Shown: positions 1-9,880, counted from the stretch's first letter. The stretch is 64,000 nucleotides of DNA from Chrysogorgia sp. JL179-B06 (GCA_035772405.1 JAYKKM010000044.1:1146001-1210000), one strand, 5' to 3'. Program-made: numbers and translations. Notes: generated by a model from the letters alone, not told the origin.

Positions 1-302
1 CTTGTACTCTTGTTCTTGTCTTGTACTCTTGTTCTTGTCTTGTACTCTTGTTCTTCTCTTGTACTCTTGTTCTTCTCTTGTACTCTTGTTCTTCTCTTGT
101 ACTCTTGTTCTTGTCTTGTACTCTTGTTCTTGTCTTGTACTCTTGTTCTTGTCTTGTACTCTTGTTCTTGTCTTGTACTCTTGTTCTTGTCTTGTACTCT
201 TGTTCTTGTCTTGTACTCTTGTTCTTGTCTTGTTCTTGTCTTGTACTCTTGTTCTTGTCTTGTACTCTTGTTCTTGTCTTCTACTCTTGTTCTTGTCTTG
301 TG
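1..302. repeat. 19-bp minisatellite
   Basis: About 15 head-to-tail copies of a pyrimidine/G-rich 19-bp unit beginning CTTGTACTCTTG, with a few units shortened or carrying TTCTC instead of TTGTC. The tract begins before the window. Because 19 is not a multiple of three and the unit has no stop codon, all three plus frames stay open with cycling Leu/Val/Ser/Cys-rich translations. These are artefacts of the repeat rather than proteins. Confidence 0.95.
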
Positions 303-559
303 TCGCCACAATTACGGAGCGACCAAGTCGCGAGTGTTTCACTTACAAGGACTGGATTTATATGTGATAATAGCAATTCTGGCTATTTCATCTATTTCAA
401 TATAATAAACAGTGACATTACACTCGAAGATAAAATTCGTTTCCCGCACGGTCATATAATATCTAAATTTAAAATCCCTCCCAAACAGATGTAACTGTAA
501 TTTTCTTTTCACAAGATATCGCACGCAGTTTGATAAAATTAGCATTTAATTTATAGGAC

Positions 560-1522
560 TCAAATAGCACTCAAAGCTAATTCAGAGTTATTCATGCAAA
601 AGACCTGTTTTAAAATCAATTTTGCCTCGTTTCTCAGACTTTTATATCTCCAGAAGAACAACACAGAATTCAAACTGGAATTCATTGCCATGAATATGCA
701 AGTCCAAGGATCGAGTGCTGAGCGTAATTGGCGCGAACCAAAATCAAGAGGGTTCAAAACGGCCCGCGGTAGAAAGCAAGCAAAAAAGCACAATACCACG
801 AGAAAGCAAGATTTGGCTAGTTTCATGTCTTGCAGGAAACGCCACTGTTTCGCTAGCTCTCCTGAAGTAGTGTCTTCTGCGCGAAGTTTCCTGGCAGATT
901 GCCGACCTTTGAGAAAGATTCTCGCGTAGATAAATGCAGTGATTACCAAGAAAATAACGAAGTTAACGAAGTTTACGAGTCTGCCCACTCGCTCGTCCAC
1001 CAAGGCGAAGCACGCCCCGACCAAAATCGTAGCGGGCATCAGCATCGCCAACTTCAAAAGCTTTTTTCTGGTCACCTTGGTCCGGTGGTATATCGGATGC
1101 ACGATGGCCAGGTACCTTTCCACGTTCAGTGCCGATAATGTCCCTACCGACAATGCAGACAAAAATAAGGTCGTCCGAACACTAAAGTAAATCACGGTAC
1201 AGTCTGCAATCCCAACAGCTACTTTCACCAAATACCAAGTCAACAGTGAACCGTTTACGCCGTTTGCGAGATCGATGGAGGAAAGGACTGCGACGAGAAA
1301 GTACGAGAGTTTTCCGTTGATCCGAGGAGACTTCCAGAAAGCTATCAGCGTTATCGTATTCAGGAGCACCGTTGCGACACTGAGCATGGAGTTGAAGGTT
1401 GCAGCAACCACGTCGTTGATAAAATATGCCTCGGAAGACACATTTAGATAGACCGTGCTCTCTTTGTCAGCAAACAAGCATCGAACGACTCCAGGTTTCA
1501 AATCTGACGCGGTCACATTCAT
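560..1522 (-). CDS. Class A (rhodopsin-like) G protein-coupled receptor, intronless
   Basis: A 320-residue, single-exon seven-transmembrane receptor expected in the plasma membrane; the ligand is not predictable. The short N-terminus has two N-glycosylation sequons (N2, N27). TM1 (about 41-63) carries the conserved Asn in LLN (N55). TM2 (73-96) has the sodium-site Asp in SSIDL (D84). TM3 begins with the conserved Cys (C108) and ends in ERY (135-137), the DRY equivalent. TM6 (about 237-256) has the CFLP proline (P252). TM7 (about 272-291) reads NSVLF where NPxxY is expected, so Pro and Tyr are both replaced. The loop between TM4 and TM5 is very short and has no cysteine, so the usual TM3-ECL2 disulphide cannot form. 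TM4 also lacks the usual Trp. Intronless orphan receptors of this length are common in cnidarian genomes. The class A assignment is firm; the subfamily is not. Confidence 0.88.
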   Translation of the reverse strand: MNVTASDLKPGVVRCLFADKESTVYLNVSSEAYFINDVVAATFNSMLSVATVLLNTITLIAFWKSPRINGKLSYFLVAVLSSIDLANGVNGSLLTWYLVKVAVGIADCTVIYFSVRTTLFLSALSVGTLSALNVERYLAIVHPIYHRTKVTRKKLLKLAMLMPATILVGACFALVDERVGRLVNFVNFVIFLVITAFIYARIFLKGRQSARKLRAEDTTSGELAKQWRFLQDMKLAKSCFLVVLCFFACFLPRAVLNPLDFGSRQLRSALDPWTCIFMAMNSSLNSVLFFWRYKSLRNEAKLILKQVFCMNNSELALSAI

Positions 1523-2656
1523 GACTACGGTAGTATATAGTAAACTATACTTTTAGATATAGCGACTGCGTTTTCCTTTACTGACCACGAATGTGAAGTA
1601 GGTCTTCATCAACCGAGACTCTTTATATATATATATACGCAGCAAAATATATATACATGCACTAATGATATAGTATTATATAGCTGGTTATTATACTGGC
1701 TATTATAATGGCTATTATATATTTTTATATATTTCTCATTAAAACTTCGGCTGTTCTGGCCCTAATTGCCGGTATAATTATATAGATTCGCTAACTATAG
1801 TGTGTGTAAAAAAAACGGAACCGATTTGAAAGCCCAAGACACCGCTCAGCCAATACTAATTACCGGCGTAGGAAGCAGGGGGGGGGTGGGGGGCTTAGCC
1901 CCCCTAATAATTAGTATACACGTGTTATGGCTCAAAGAAATATCCAATCTTTCTTTCCTCGGACTCCAAGGCGTGCGTTAACTGAAGAAAGTAAATTTAA
2001 ATTTTCTGTTGAGTGGCACTGTGTTTAATTCCCGCTAAAATAGTATGGATCCACAGGCGTTCTGATTCGTTTATACTGTTCATTAGCGTCTCAACAACTT
2101 ATTCTTGCATGACGTATGTTCATATACAGCACGTACAGAAGCCCTTGATCTTGTGTCTGTTGCCAAAGAATTTGCGACTGCAAGCAGCCGCAGGCAATTA
2201 TCTTTTCTATCTATTCAAGATGTCTCGGGGAATAATGCACCAGACTTCTACAATTCGCGCGATTTGTTAGGCACAGGGGCTCTGCACTTATGGCAGGAGG
2301 CCTCGCATTTTTTCGGTAAATACGTACCTAAAATGAACAGGTTTTGTGATTGGCTATGTGGAACAAAGTGGTTAGGGGTTAGGACATTGGTTTCTTTGTG
2401 GTTGATTCTATTGTTTTATTGTTTTAATGGTGGCGACCCCATTTTTTGGTTTGTTATTGGCGATCGAAAGCCCTTTTTAGACCAAAGATGTATCATGAAT
2501 TGGTATTTTATAGCCTTCAGAAATCTCTTAAATCTCCGGCCTCGAAATGCAGGAAATGCCATTTCAGACTCTAAAATTCAAAATTTTCCGGGGGAGCAAG
2601 CCCCCGGAAACCCCGCCCTCATAACCAAAAACATCTTCGTACACCTCTGCTAATTA
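1523..2656. other. Intergenic, repeat remnants
   Basis: No gene is supported. Short (TA)n runs lie at about 1623-1655. A G-run module at 1875-1910, preceded by a segment resembling the end of the 3068-3712 element (TGAAAGCCC-AGACAC), looks like a partial relative of that element. Around 1928 a short frame starts with MAQRNIQSFF, which resembles the N-terminus of hAT-type transposases, but it breaks off after about 35 codons. A C/G palindrome at 2588-2607 sits inside a longer frame (2105-2653) that has no recognisable domain. I read this stretch as decayed DNA transposon. Confidence 0.45.
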
Positions 2657-2782
2657 ACATATCAAACAAACTGAAATATTTCAAAAACGAAGTAAAATAC
2701 GGAAAAGTTGTAAAAGGTGTTACTCTATCATTTTACGAGTTCTTTCATATTAGACAAACTTAATTTTTGTTGCCAATGTCCT
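2657..2782 (-). repeat. Solo arm of a TTAA-type foldback MITE
   Basis: Nearly identical to the right arm of the complete element at 16304-16762. It ends in the same GTTGCCAATGTCCT terminus, directly followed by TTAA (2783-2786). The opposite arm is missing, so this is a truncated or recombined copy. Confidence 0.8.
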
Positions 2783-2822
2783 TTAACATGTTTCTTTGCA
2801 GTTATGCTCCTTCATACGTTTA

Positions 2823-3018
2823 CAAGTTATCTTAATTTCCCAAGTGTATATAAGACCGTGTTTTTAATTTCCCAAGAGTATAAGACCGTTTTCTAAGGGT
2901 TCAGTTTTTTTTTATACACTCTGTAGAATGGCTATTATAAATAAGCTCAGAATTCTCCGGAAAAAACGAAAATCAAAATAGAATGCTTAGTGTCTAGACT
3001 GGGAAATTAAGATAACTT
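2823..3018. repeat. Inverted-repeat element (20-bp perfect arms)
   Basis: The arms at 2823-2842 and 2999-3018 are perfect reverse complements (CAAGTTATCTTAATTTCCCA). The interior repeats the AATTTCCCAAG-TATAAGACCGT motif. No coding sequence. Probably a small non-autonomous DNA element. Confidence 0.7.
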
Positions 3019-3067
3019 GAATTAGTGTATATGCATGCAGGTGAAATTATTTAAAAGCTTTTTTCTT

Positions 3068-3712
3068 CCTATGGTCAGAGGTGTCTAGGGCTTTCAAACT
3101 GTTACAATAGCTTGTTTGAAAAGAATACTAATTAAATCTTATAAGTTTTTTTCAGAAGATCTTCTGATATCTTTGAAAATCTTCGTAAGATTTTGGCAAA
3201 ATGTTGGTAAGATCTTGTCTAGTTTGTACACCTTTTGTCCAATTTTGTCGCCATGCACTTATATATTGTACTCTGTCTATAAACGCCAGACTACTTTTCT
3301 AACACGTCGCCAGACTATAGAGTGAGTTTGGACAATAGGCCTTTATGAATTGTGGCGACGAAAAAAACAAGTGACAAATTTCATGTTTTTTTGCGTCTCA
3401 TTGAGCGAGAGCGCCAGACGATTTTACTCTGTAGGTGAAAACCTTTTGACAATATAACGCACAAAAGACCGTAGCTGCGCCCAACGAGTTGAAAACCTTT
3501 TGTCAATATCACGCACAAAAATTGTGGTAGTTTACTATAAGTCATCAGGGACCGCGGAGCAGGGGGGCTGGGGTGGGGGGGGGGGGGAGGGCTTAGCGAT
3601 ATATTTGCGCGTTGCGCAGATACAAAAAACGGAATCCTTACAAAATTAATTAGTATTCTTTGAAAACAAGCTATATTTAGTTTGAAAGCCCTAGACACTT
3701 CTGAGCCATAAG
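3068..3712. mobile_element. Non-autonomous element with ~68-bp terminal inverted repeats
   Basis: The segment at about 3069-3137 is repeated as an imperfect reverse complement at about 3641-3711 (shared GTGTCTAGGGCTTTCAAAC and AATACTAATTAA blocks). The interior has no open gene. It holds a G-rich run at 3562-3591 able to form a G-quadruplex and two copies of an AACCTTTTG-CAATAT motif. A related piece lies at about 1825-1925. The family cannot be named from sequence alone. Confidence 0.7.
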
Positions 3713-3727
3713 AAGAGAAAATACTTT

Positions 3728-4302
3728 AAAGTGGTACTACGATCAAATTTTTACCTATCGATATTTTTACGTATTTATAAAGCAGAGCTGCTAAATGTTA
3801 CTTGGTCGAAACCGCTTTGCGATTCGACGATGGCAAGTATTATTTTTACTATTTTATTTTATTTTTTTTAACAACCCTCCGAGTTGTTATGTCCGCCATT
3901 AATCGTTCATGTTCCTGACCAGCGTAACGAAGTGACGTCGGATTCTCAACGCGAATGGCTAATTCTTCAAGTAAATCAAGGTCGTTTTTTCAAATTCTTC
4001 GTCTGAAAGGCTGAACATTTCATCTACTTCTCGAAGAAAACAAGAAAACAAGTAACCTCGACTGAAATTCAGGCGTAGCATTGAGAATCTGACGTCACAA
4101 ACCATATTCCTTTTGATATTGCGGGCTCACGTTTTTAGTAATGGTGGCCTAAATAATAGTGATTTCAGAGCTCAAAATACTTACTTCAAAATACAATTTT
4201 TAAGTTTTTTTTTACATCGATGATCACTTTCGACCCTGAAATACTCTTCTATGCTCGGAAAATCTAAAAGACGCGGGTGAATTTTCATCGTAGTGCCACT
4301 TT
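3728..4302. mobile_element. 575-bp MITE with ~24-bp TIRs and 9-bp target duplication
   Basis: The element starts AAAGTGGTACTACGAT and ends with its near reverse complement ATCGTAGTGCCACTTT. It is flanked on both sides by the identical nonamer AAATACTTT (3719-3727 and 4303-4311). A 9-bp duplication with short TIRs is typical of Mutator-like elements, so I infer a MULE-type MITE. There is no transposase inside, only non-coding AT-rich sequence. Confidence 0.8.
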
Positions 4303-4311
4303 AAATACTTT

Positions 4312-4592
4312 ATAATTTTATTTTATTATTAAGTTTTAATGTAATTATCTTAGATTTTTAAGAGGGCCACAGGTTTGTCAGTGTGAACTGTTACGTGTCA
4401 CTAAATAAAGTTAATTATTATTCGTAGTACAGCATTAGCACCAGGCTCTACTTTCTCTTCCCACCCCAACCTCGTAGACCTGAAAACTCAGGTTAAGTTC
4501 TCGTAATTAGCTGCTTGATCAAGCTCTATAGTTCAGGTTACGACCACTTTTCGAGTTCCCCTGCTGGTGGCTGCTTACTCTACTGCTGTATC
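4312..4592. other. 3' flank of the carotenoid oxygenase gene
   Basis: No gene is present. On the minus strand an AATAAA-type polyadenylation hexamer (TTTATT on the plus strand at 4322-4327) lies about 265 bp after the stop codon of the carotenoid oxygenase. It could end that transcript, although it directly abuts the MITE insertion. Confidence 0.35.
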
Positions 4593-7500
4593 TTAGTTCG
4601 GTTTTTCACTTTCCTGCCTCGCCTCTGGACGAAATGCGTGGAAAGACTCCAGCTTATAACTGAGAGATGGAAAGAAACTCCCATGCAAAGACTGCGGAAT
4701 TCGGCTTGGGATCGTTGCTCTGGCCAGCTCGTGAAAAGTCGACGCGTCCAAGACCACCATAAAAGATTTCCGTCCCCTTGTGCCGACGACCGCCGACAGA
4801 ACTACGCCGTCGTCTTCATCTTTGGCACCAGGCCTCTCCACGAACACGGGCTCCGAGGGATAACAGTCAAACTCGTACCAGACCTTCTTTTTTTTCGTCT
4901 TCGTGTCAAGCTTCACGAGCTGATTCAGGAAGTGGCCGTGCTCGCGCGGGCAGCTTCCGTACACGAATCTGTAGTCCACGCCATTGTAGCGATAATTGAT
5001 TCTGGGAAGTTCCAATGAGCTGCCAAGGATTTCATAAAGCAAGTGGCCTGATTGAGTGGCAGATTTGTTCTTTCTTGGAATTTCGAGACGATACCTTCGT
5101 ACTTCAGCATCAGCAAAATTTTCACCTACCTAATCATGAAAAATAATTTCGGATATGTATTTGTGATATATATATATATATATTTATAAAATAACAAATT
5201 AAAAACGCACGCGCTGATTGGCTGAAAGCCGTGTTTCTATAACTCGACTGTAAGACGAACCTTTGCTACAAACAGCATTCCGCCTTTCACCCAACACTTA
5301 CCCGACCCCAAACCCCAACCCCTTAAAAACCGCCGGCTACGCAGGCTAACAAACAGCTAAAATGTCGATAAATATGTTCTGTGACAGCCAACAAGAAGAG
5401 CAGCCCTCACCGAATATAAGCCCTCTCCGAATATAAGCTCTCTCCGAATATAAGCTCTCTCCGAATATAAGCTCTTCCCGAATATAAGCTCTTCGAATAT
5501 AAGCCCTCCGAATATAAGCCCTTTTCGAATATAAACCCTCTCCGAATATAAACCCTCTCCGAATATAAACCCTCTCCGAATATAAACCCTCTCCGAATAT
5601 AAGCTCTCTCCGAATATAAACCCTCCGAATATAAACCCTCTCCGAATATAAACCCTCTCCGAATATAAGCTTTCTTCGAATATAAGCCCTTTTCGAATAT
5701 AAGCCCTCCCGAATATAAACCCTCCGAATATAAGCTCTCCGAATATAAACCCTCTCCGAATATAAACCCTCTCCGAATATAAGCTTTCTCCGAATATAAG
5801 CTTCCGAATATAAGCCCTCCGAATATAAGGCCTCTCCGAATATAAGCCCTCCGAATATAAGCCCTCCGAATATAAGCCCTCCGAATACAAGCCCGCCGAA
5901 TATAAGCTCACCGAATATAATCTCTCTCCGAATATATAATCCCATGAGGGCTTATTTTCGGTATAGTTTACGGTATTCTTACCTCTTCTGGCTTTGAGTT
6001 GCGAAGATGGTGCAGGTAATACTGATTGACGATGGATGCGTCGGGATAACAGCAAATATCAACGATCACCACGTCGCCATCATCGTAAGTATTGACATGG
6101 TGAAACGCGAAGAAACTCTGTGCTAGATAGGTCGCCACGCACGACCCGGATTTCCTGTCGATGAGGTAAAACCTGGAGGGCTGCTTCGTATCCCAGTGCA
6201 TGCAATCGTGGAACGATCGTTGCGCTATCTTCATCGTGAGCACCTCGTAAGAGTTGACCGTGAACGGATTCTCCACGAAGACGAAGTAGTTCGGAGTGAG
6301 GCCGAAGCTGTGGTAATAGACAAAGCGATTGTGAGGTCGAATGCTGGCGACCACCGTCGCTCCTTCGAGCGATTTTTCTTTCTTGATGTGGTTGGCACGC
6401 TCGGTGGGAGGAACCTGGACGATGTTGTAACTCGAGGTTTTACCAACGGAGGTCATAACGTGAAACACGTTACCGTCGACGTCTTCGTGTGGATGCGCCA
6501 TAGCATACACCATTTTTTTTTGAGCTGTATACGAATGATAATAATATAAAATAATAAAACTTTATTTATACTCAGTTGGAAATATAGGAAACACGGTGCT
6601 AGTTAGACTGAATCTCTATCTCTCTCTATCTCTCAGTCTCTTTCTGTCTCTCTCAATCTCTCTCAATCTCGCTCTTTCTTTCTCTCTCTATCTATCTATC
6701 TAAGTCTAACGCTCTCTCTCTCTCTCTCTCTATCACTCTCTATCTGTCCTCTCTCCCTCTATCTCTATCTGTCTCCATCTATATGTGGCTCTCAGTCTCT
6801 TTCTATCTCTCTCTATCTATCTTTCTATCTCACTCTATGTCTCTCTCTCTCTCAATCTCCCTCTAACTCTCTTTATCTCTCTCTCTAATTTGTACATTAA
6901 GGGTACCTTAATGTACAAAATTGTTAATGATATGTCTCCCAGATATTTAAATGAAATGTTCGTTCCTTTAAATGAAGCGCATGGTCACAATTTAAGAAAC
7001 TCGGAGGTAGATGTTAAAATTCCATTGCCTAAATCCGAGTACCTAAAACGTAGTTTCACGTATAGCGGTGCTGTTTTATGGAATGGACTACCATCGATGA
7101 TTAAAACTGCTAACTCTGTAAATATTTTTAAAAATCTTATTCACTGTCATAAATTTTAATCTGTTAATATTGTATATAATTAGTCTCTATGTATATTTAT
7201 TCCTTTTATTATGTAACTAACGGCTTTTATGAAAAACAATGTAATATTGATAGAATTACCGTTATTAAATAAAGTTGTCTCTCTCTCTCTAACTCTTTCT
7301 ATATCTCTCTCTATCTCCCTCTCTCTCCCTCTCTCTCTCTCTATCTCTCCCTCGATCTCTCTTCTATCTCACTCTCTATCTCTCTATTGTACATGAAGCG
7401 AAAATTAATTTTGTCTTAATGGAAAGAACACTTAAAATGACACAGTAACATATTTAGCAGTTTTTCGTTTCCTTGCTTTTCCTTGCTTGAGATATTTCAA

Positions 7501-9137
7501 TTTGTTTGATATGCAAATTAAACAACTTGACGTCACACGTGCATAATGACCTATCCGAGAAGATATACATGTCTTTGCTATTATCTAACCTAATTAATTC
7601 GAAGGAAGCATGTGCGCGTGTTTCTCCCACAACACCAACCATGTAGATTTTCAAGTGATTTCTGTTGACATTTTAAGACGATGCAAACCGGGATCAGTTG
7701 CGAAAAACTGCATTACCACCACTATATATACAGAACTCGTGACTAGGCTCTCGGCAATTAACACCCTCCGAAGCTTAGTGGTCAGGCACTGGACTAGCAT
7801 CGCAGGGTCGCCGGTTCAATTCCAGCCGGGGCCTTCGTGCTGGGGCCCGAAGAGATAATGGTTGGGTAACTGAAAATTCTAAGATCTAAATGGTTGGGTA
7901 AAAAAATCACTTCTCTGAAGGGTTGGGTAGCAAATTTTCATGACTTTATATAAAAAAATTTCATCATTTAAAATTGGAATCTCGTCATCAATTCTCCTTA
8001 GTCATCGTTGCACATTAGCTTTTGTTATTGTATTCCTCTGCTTGTTTTCCTTGGATTTCGGCTCTGTATATAGAGATAATAATCTGAAAGTTACACTAGG
8101 ATCTGTCTGTATATCTATTCGGGTTTGTTATTAAAACTTGTATCGACGATATGCTGGGACTTTTGTTATTGTATTCCTCTCTTTGTTTTCCTTGGATTCC
8201 TGCTCTGTATAGGGAGATAATAATCTGAAAGTTACAGTAGGATCTGTCTGTATATCTATATTTGGGTTTGTTATTAAAACTTGTATCGACGATATGCTGG
8301 GAATTGGACTTTATCTAACTTTTTTCTTCTTGTGTTGGGTAAAAAATTTCTTTACCCCTAAATGGTTGGGACGGTTAAATTTCTGATCTTAATTTGGTTT
8401 GGTAAAATGTTTTTCTAGCACCAAATCTATTTCTCTTTGGCCCTCCACCCCGACCATAAATAATGATCTCTTTATTTTAATATTACACTGGCCCGTCCTT
8501 TTCAAAAACACTTACTTTTGAGCTCTGTCCTGATATCAATAACGTCCAAAAGATCCAAGGTCCTCGGATCAATTTCGGCCATGTACGGTGAATCGCTGTT
8601 GGCGAACAGTTTGCCTTTCATTTCGAACACGTTCACCGAAGAATTGTCGGTGCGCTCCGGTGGCGTGAAGTACGAGAAGAAACGCGAGAAGATGTTCTGA
8701 CAGGGATCCGGAACCTCGGCCGTGCCGAACTCGGCGTACACAATTCGTTTCTGCTCTTCCCCCTCGACGAACGCCTGTGTTCGAAGGTACTTGCTCTTGT
8801 ACGTTACTACTCCTTTATCGATGGAGAACGCATGGAGCAAGGCTAAGCCATCGAACCAGTGCTTGAACGCGTGTTTATCGAATTCGTATTTCGCCGGAGC
8901 ATTTCGCAAAAGCGTTCCGTTGACCCACTCGGGGATGACTCCCGTCACTTCTGCTGTGATGAGTTCGGGAGTTTCCGGAGCAGTTTGAAATAATTCGTCC
9001 ATATATCCGAGTTGTTCTGCAGCGCAAGTCTTGGTGAAGGTTTTTGACGCCAAAGGCTCCAGCAACTGGGTAATAACGCGGATTAATATAAGTTTTGCTG
9101 GCGTCATCTCGGTATTATGACACGTATAATCTATCAC
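4593..9137 (-). CDS. Carotenoid oxygenase of the BCO/RPE65 family (three exons)
   Basis: An Fe(II)-dependent carotenoid or apocarotenoid cleavage enzyme with a seven-bladed propeller fold. Exons on the minus strand: 9137(uncertain)-8516, 6524-5983 and 5129-4593. Both introns have GT/AG ends. Exon 1 ends and exon 2 begins in phase 1; exon 2 ends and exon 3 begins in phase 0, so the frame runs through. Exon 1 holds the family N-terminus (GYMDELFQ, VTGVIPEWVNGTLLRN, HWFDGLALLH). The four expected iron-ligand histidines are visible: AHPHED, YYHSFGLTPNYF and FHHVNTYDDGD in exon 2, and SLHGSFFP in exon 3. Exon 3 also carries EVRRYRLEIP and INYRYNGVDYRFVYG. About 560 residues fits the family. The start is unsure: family similarity begins near 9008, Met codons lie at 9107 and 9002, and a small upstream exon is possible. 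BCO1, BCO2 and RPE65-like subtypes cannot be separated here. Confidence 0.9.
5408..5940. repeat. Intronic GAATATAA minisatellite (14/17-bp units)
   Basis: About 33 tandem copies of a unit built on CCGAATATAAGCCCTCT, alternating between 14- and 17-bp lengths. It fills most of the second intron (5130-5982) of the carotenoid oxygenase gene. It reads open in two minus frames (repeated YSE, YIRR, IFGE). Those frames are by-products: the flanking splice sites place the whole tract inside the intron. Confidence 0.92.
6608..6896. repeat. CT/CTAT-rich microsatellite
   Basis: Degenerate (CT)n and (CTAT)n sequence in the first intron of the carotenoid oxygenase gene. It continues on the far side of the LINE fragment (about 7276-7390), so the LINE either inserted into it or seeded part of it with its own tail. 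Confidence 0.9.
6898..7290 (+). mobile_element. 5'-truncated LINE 3' end (CR1/Jockey-like)
   Basis: The frame running to the stop at 7159 encodes the C-terminal tail of a non-LTR reverse transcriptase. The hallmark order is LMYKIVND, LRNS, PLPKSEYLKRSFTYSG, LWNGLP and FKNLI. A short 3' untranslated stretch containing AATAAA leads into a (TC)n tail. The catalytic RT domain is absent, so this is a dead 5'-truncated copy. At its 5' edge a 13-bp palindrome (TTGTACATTAAGG on each side of GTA) lies at 6890-6918. Known for the family: 5' truncation during target-primed reverse transcription. Confidence 0.8.
7403..7642 (+). repeat. Partial foldback MITE related to 56730-57209
   Basis: The left half matches the left arm of the 56730 element (TATTTCA-TTTGTTTGATATGCAAAT, then ACGTCACAC-TGCATAATGAC). 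The right end carries the inner ACGCGCAC-TGTGGGAGAAAC sequence of that element in opposite orientation. The second arm is missing, so the copy is truncated or rearranged. It lies in intron 1 of the carotenoid oxygenase gene. Confidence 0.65.
7665..7838 (+). repeat. tRNA-derived SINE (copy 1)
   Basis: Positions 7764-7833 fold roughly like tRNA-Ala: a D-arm A-box (AGCTTAGTGG), an anticodon loop CTAGCAT with AGC, and a B-box (GGTTCAATTCC). The acceptor stem is decayed. The upstream segment CAGAACTCGTGACTAGGCTC is shared with the copy at 59785-59950. An end segment at 7670-7708 (CATTTTAAGACG, ACCGGGATCAGTTGCG) matches the 3' end of that copy but inverted. This is a pol III retroposon, not a working tRNA gene. 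Confidence 0.72.
7850..8465 (+). mobile_element. TGGTTGGGTA-rich TIR element, copy 1 (intronic)
   Basis: A non-coding element with repeated GGTTGGGTAA motifs near both ends. Its degenerate terminal inverted repeats are recognisable as CCGGGGC-GGGCCCGAAGAGA on the left and TCTCTTTGGCCCTCCACCCCGACC on the right. A second copy lies in reverse orientation at 10549-11460. This copy carries an internal tandem duplication of 141 bp (8020-8160 and 8161-8301) that the other copy lacks. Confidence 0.72.
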
Positions 9138-9295
9138 GTCCTGATGTGTATCAGAGATATATTTATCCAGCGAATGTCCAAAATGCTGACTTATAGTCAG
9201 AGCCGGGGATTAAGGCAGGGACGGATGGGACGGCAACTCAAGGCCTTGGAGAAAAATAGGCCCTTTTCAGCCACCAGACTTGTTTTCTTCACTGC

Positions 9296-9880
9296 AATGT
9301 TTTCCATCCTAATTTGGACAAAATATCAGTGGCTGATGAGTAGTAGCTGTCCGACCAGTAATAATGCGAGCTGCTCTATTCTGTAACTTTTGCAATTTAT
9401 CTTCTAATTCACCTGAGCAGTTGTCCCAAACAAGGGAACAGTATAGTCAAAGTGAGCTAGGACTAGAGCTTGATATAATTTCTTTAGACTATCCTTACTG
9501 ACTACATCTTTAGCTCTTCGTAGGATTCCTATTCGTTTTGATATTTTTTGGATACATGATCAAAATGTTTTCTCCATGTTATTTTTTCATCAACAAAAAC
9601 ACCCAGTCACACGATTAATATTTTGAGCGTCAAGACATAGTGTCTATTTCAATTCGTGATAATCTCTGTCGAGACCCGATGATCATGTTTTGCTGATATT
9701 CAGAGATCATTTAGTATTCGCTAGTAGCCAGTGATGTTAGCTATTTCTAGTTCTATATTTAGTTTCTCTCAATATCTTCTCCCGAAACACCGGTTACAGT
9801 TGTATTAGTATATCATCAGCAAATAACGCAGGAATAGAATCGTTATTAGGCAGATTGTTTACAACACTGATCTGTGAAAC
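9296..9880 (-). pseudogene. Decayed LINE reverse transcriptase fragment
   Basis: Read on the minus strand this preserves the RT active-site block LFADDIL (FADD codons at 9812-9823). After several frame breaks come KKISKRIGILRRAKD, LYQALVLAHFDY and the TGRTATTHQ region. That is the typical order of the C-terminal half of CR1/Jockey-like LINE reverse transcriptases. Multiple stops and frameshifts show it is long dead. It sits just upstream of the first recognised exon of the carotenoid oxygenase gene. Confidence 0.75.

Noticed and set aside
594..1190. Plus-strand frames opposite the GPCR
   Set aside because: Antisense shadows; the seven-TM pattern and ERY motif are on the minus strand.
2105..2653. 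182-residue plus-strand frame
   Set aside because: No recognisable domain, it crosses a G/C palindrome and runs into a MITE arm; at best a decayed transposon piece.
4515..5018. Plus-strand frame of 167 residues
   Set aside because: It is the antisense shadow of exon 3 of the carotenoid oxygenase, whose family motifs are on the minus strand.
5346..6055. Two minus-strand frames of about 200 and 230 residues with repeated YIRR/IFGE
   Set aside because: They translate the intronic minisatellite; the flanking donor (5982) and acceptor (5130) of the carotenoid oxygenase gene put the tract in an intron.
7764..7833. Functional tRNA-Ala gene
   Set aside because: Internal promoter boxes are recognisable but the acceptor stem does not pair, and the same flanking sequence recurs at 59785-59950. 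This is a SINE.
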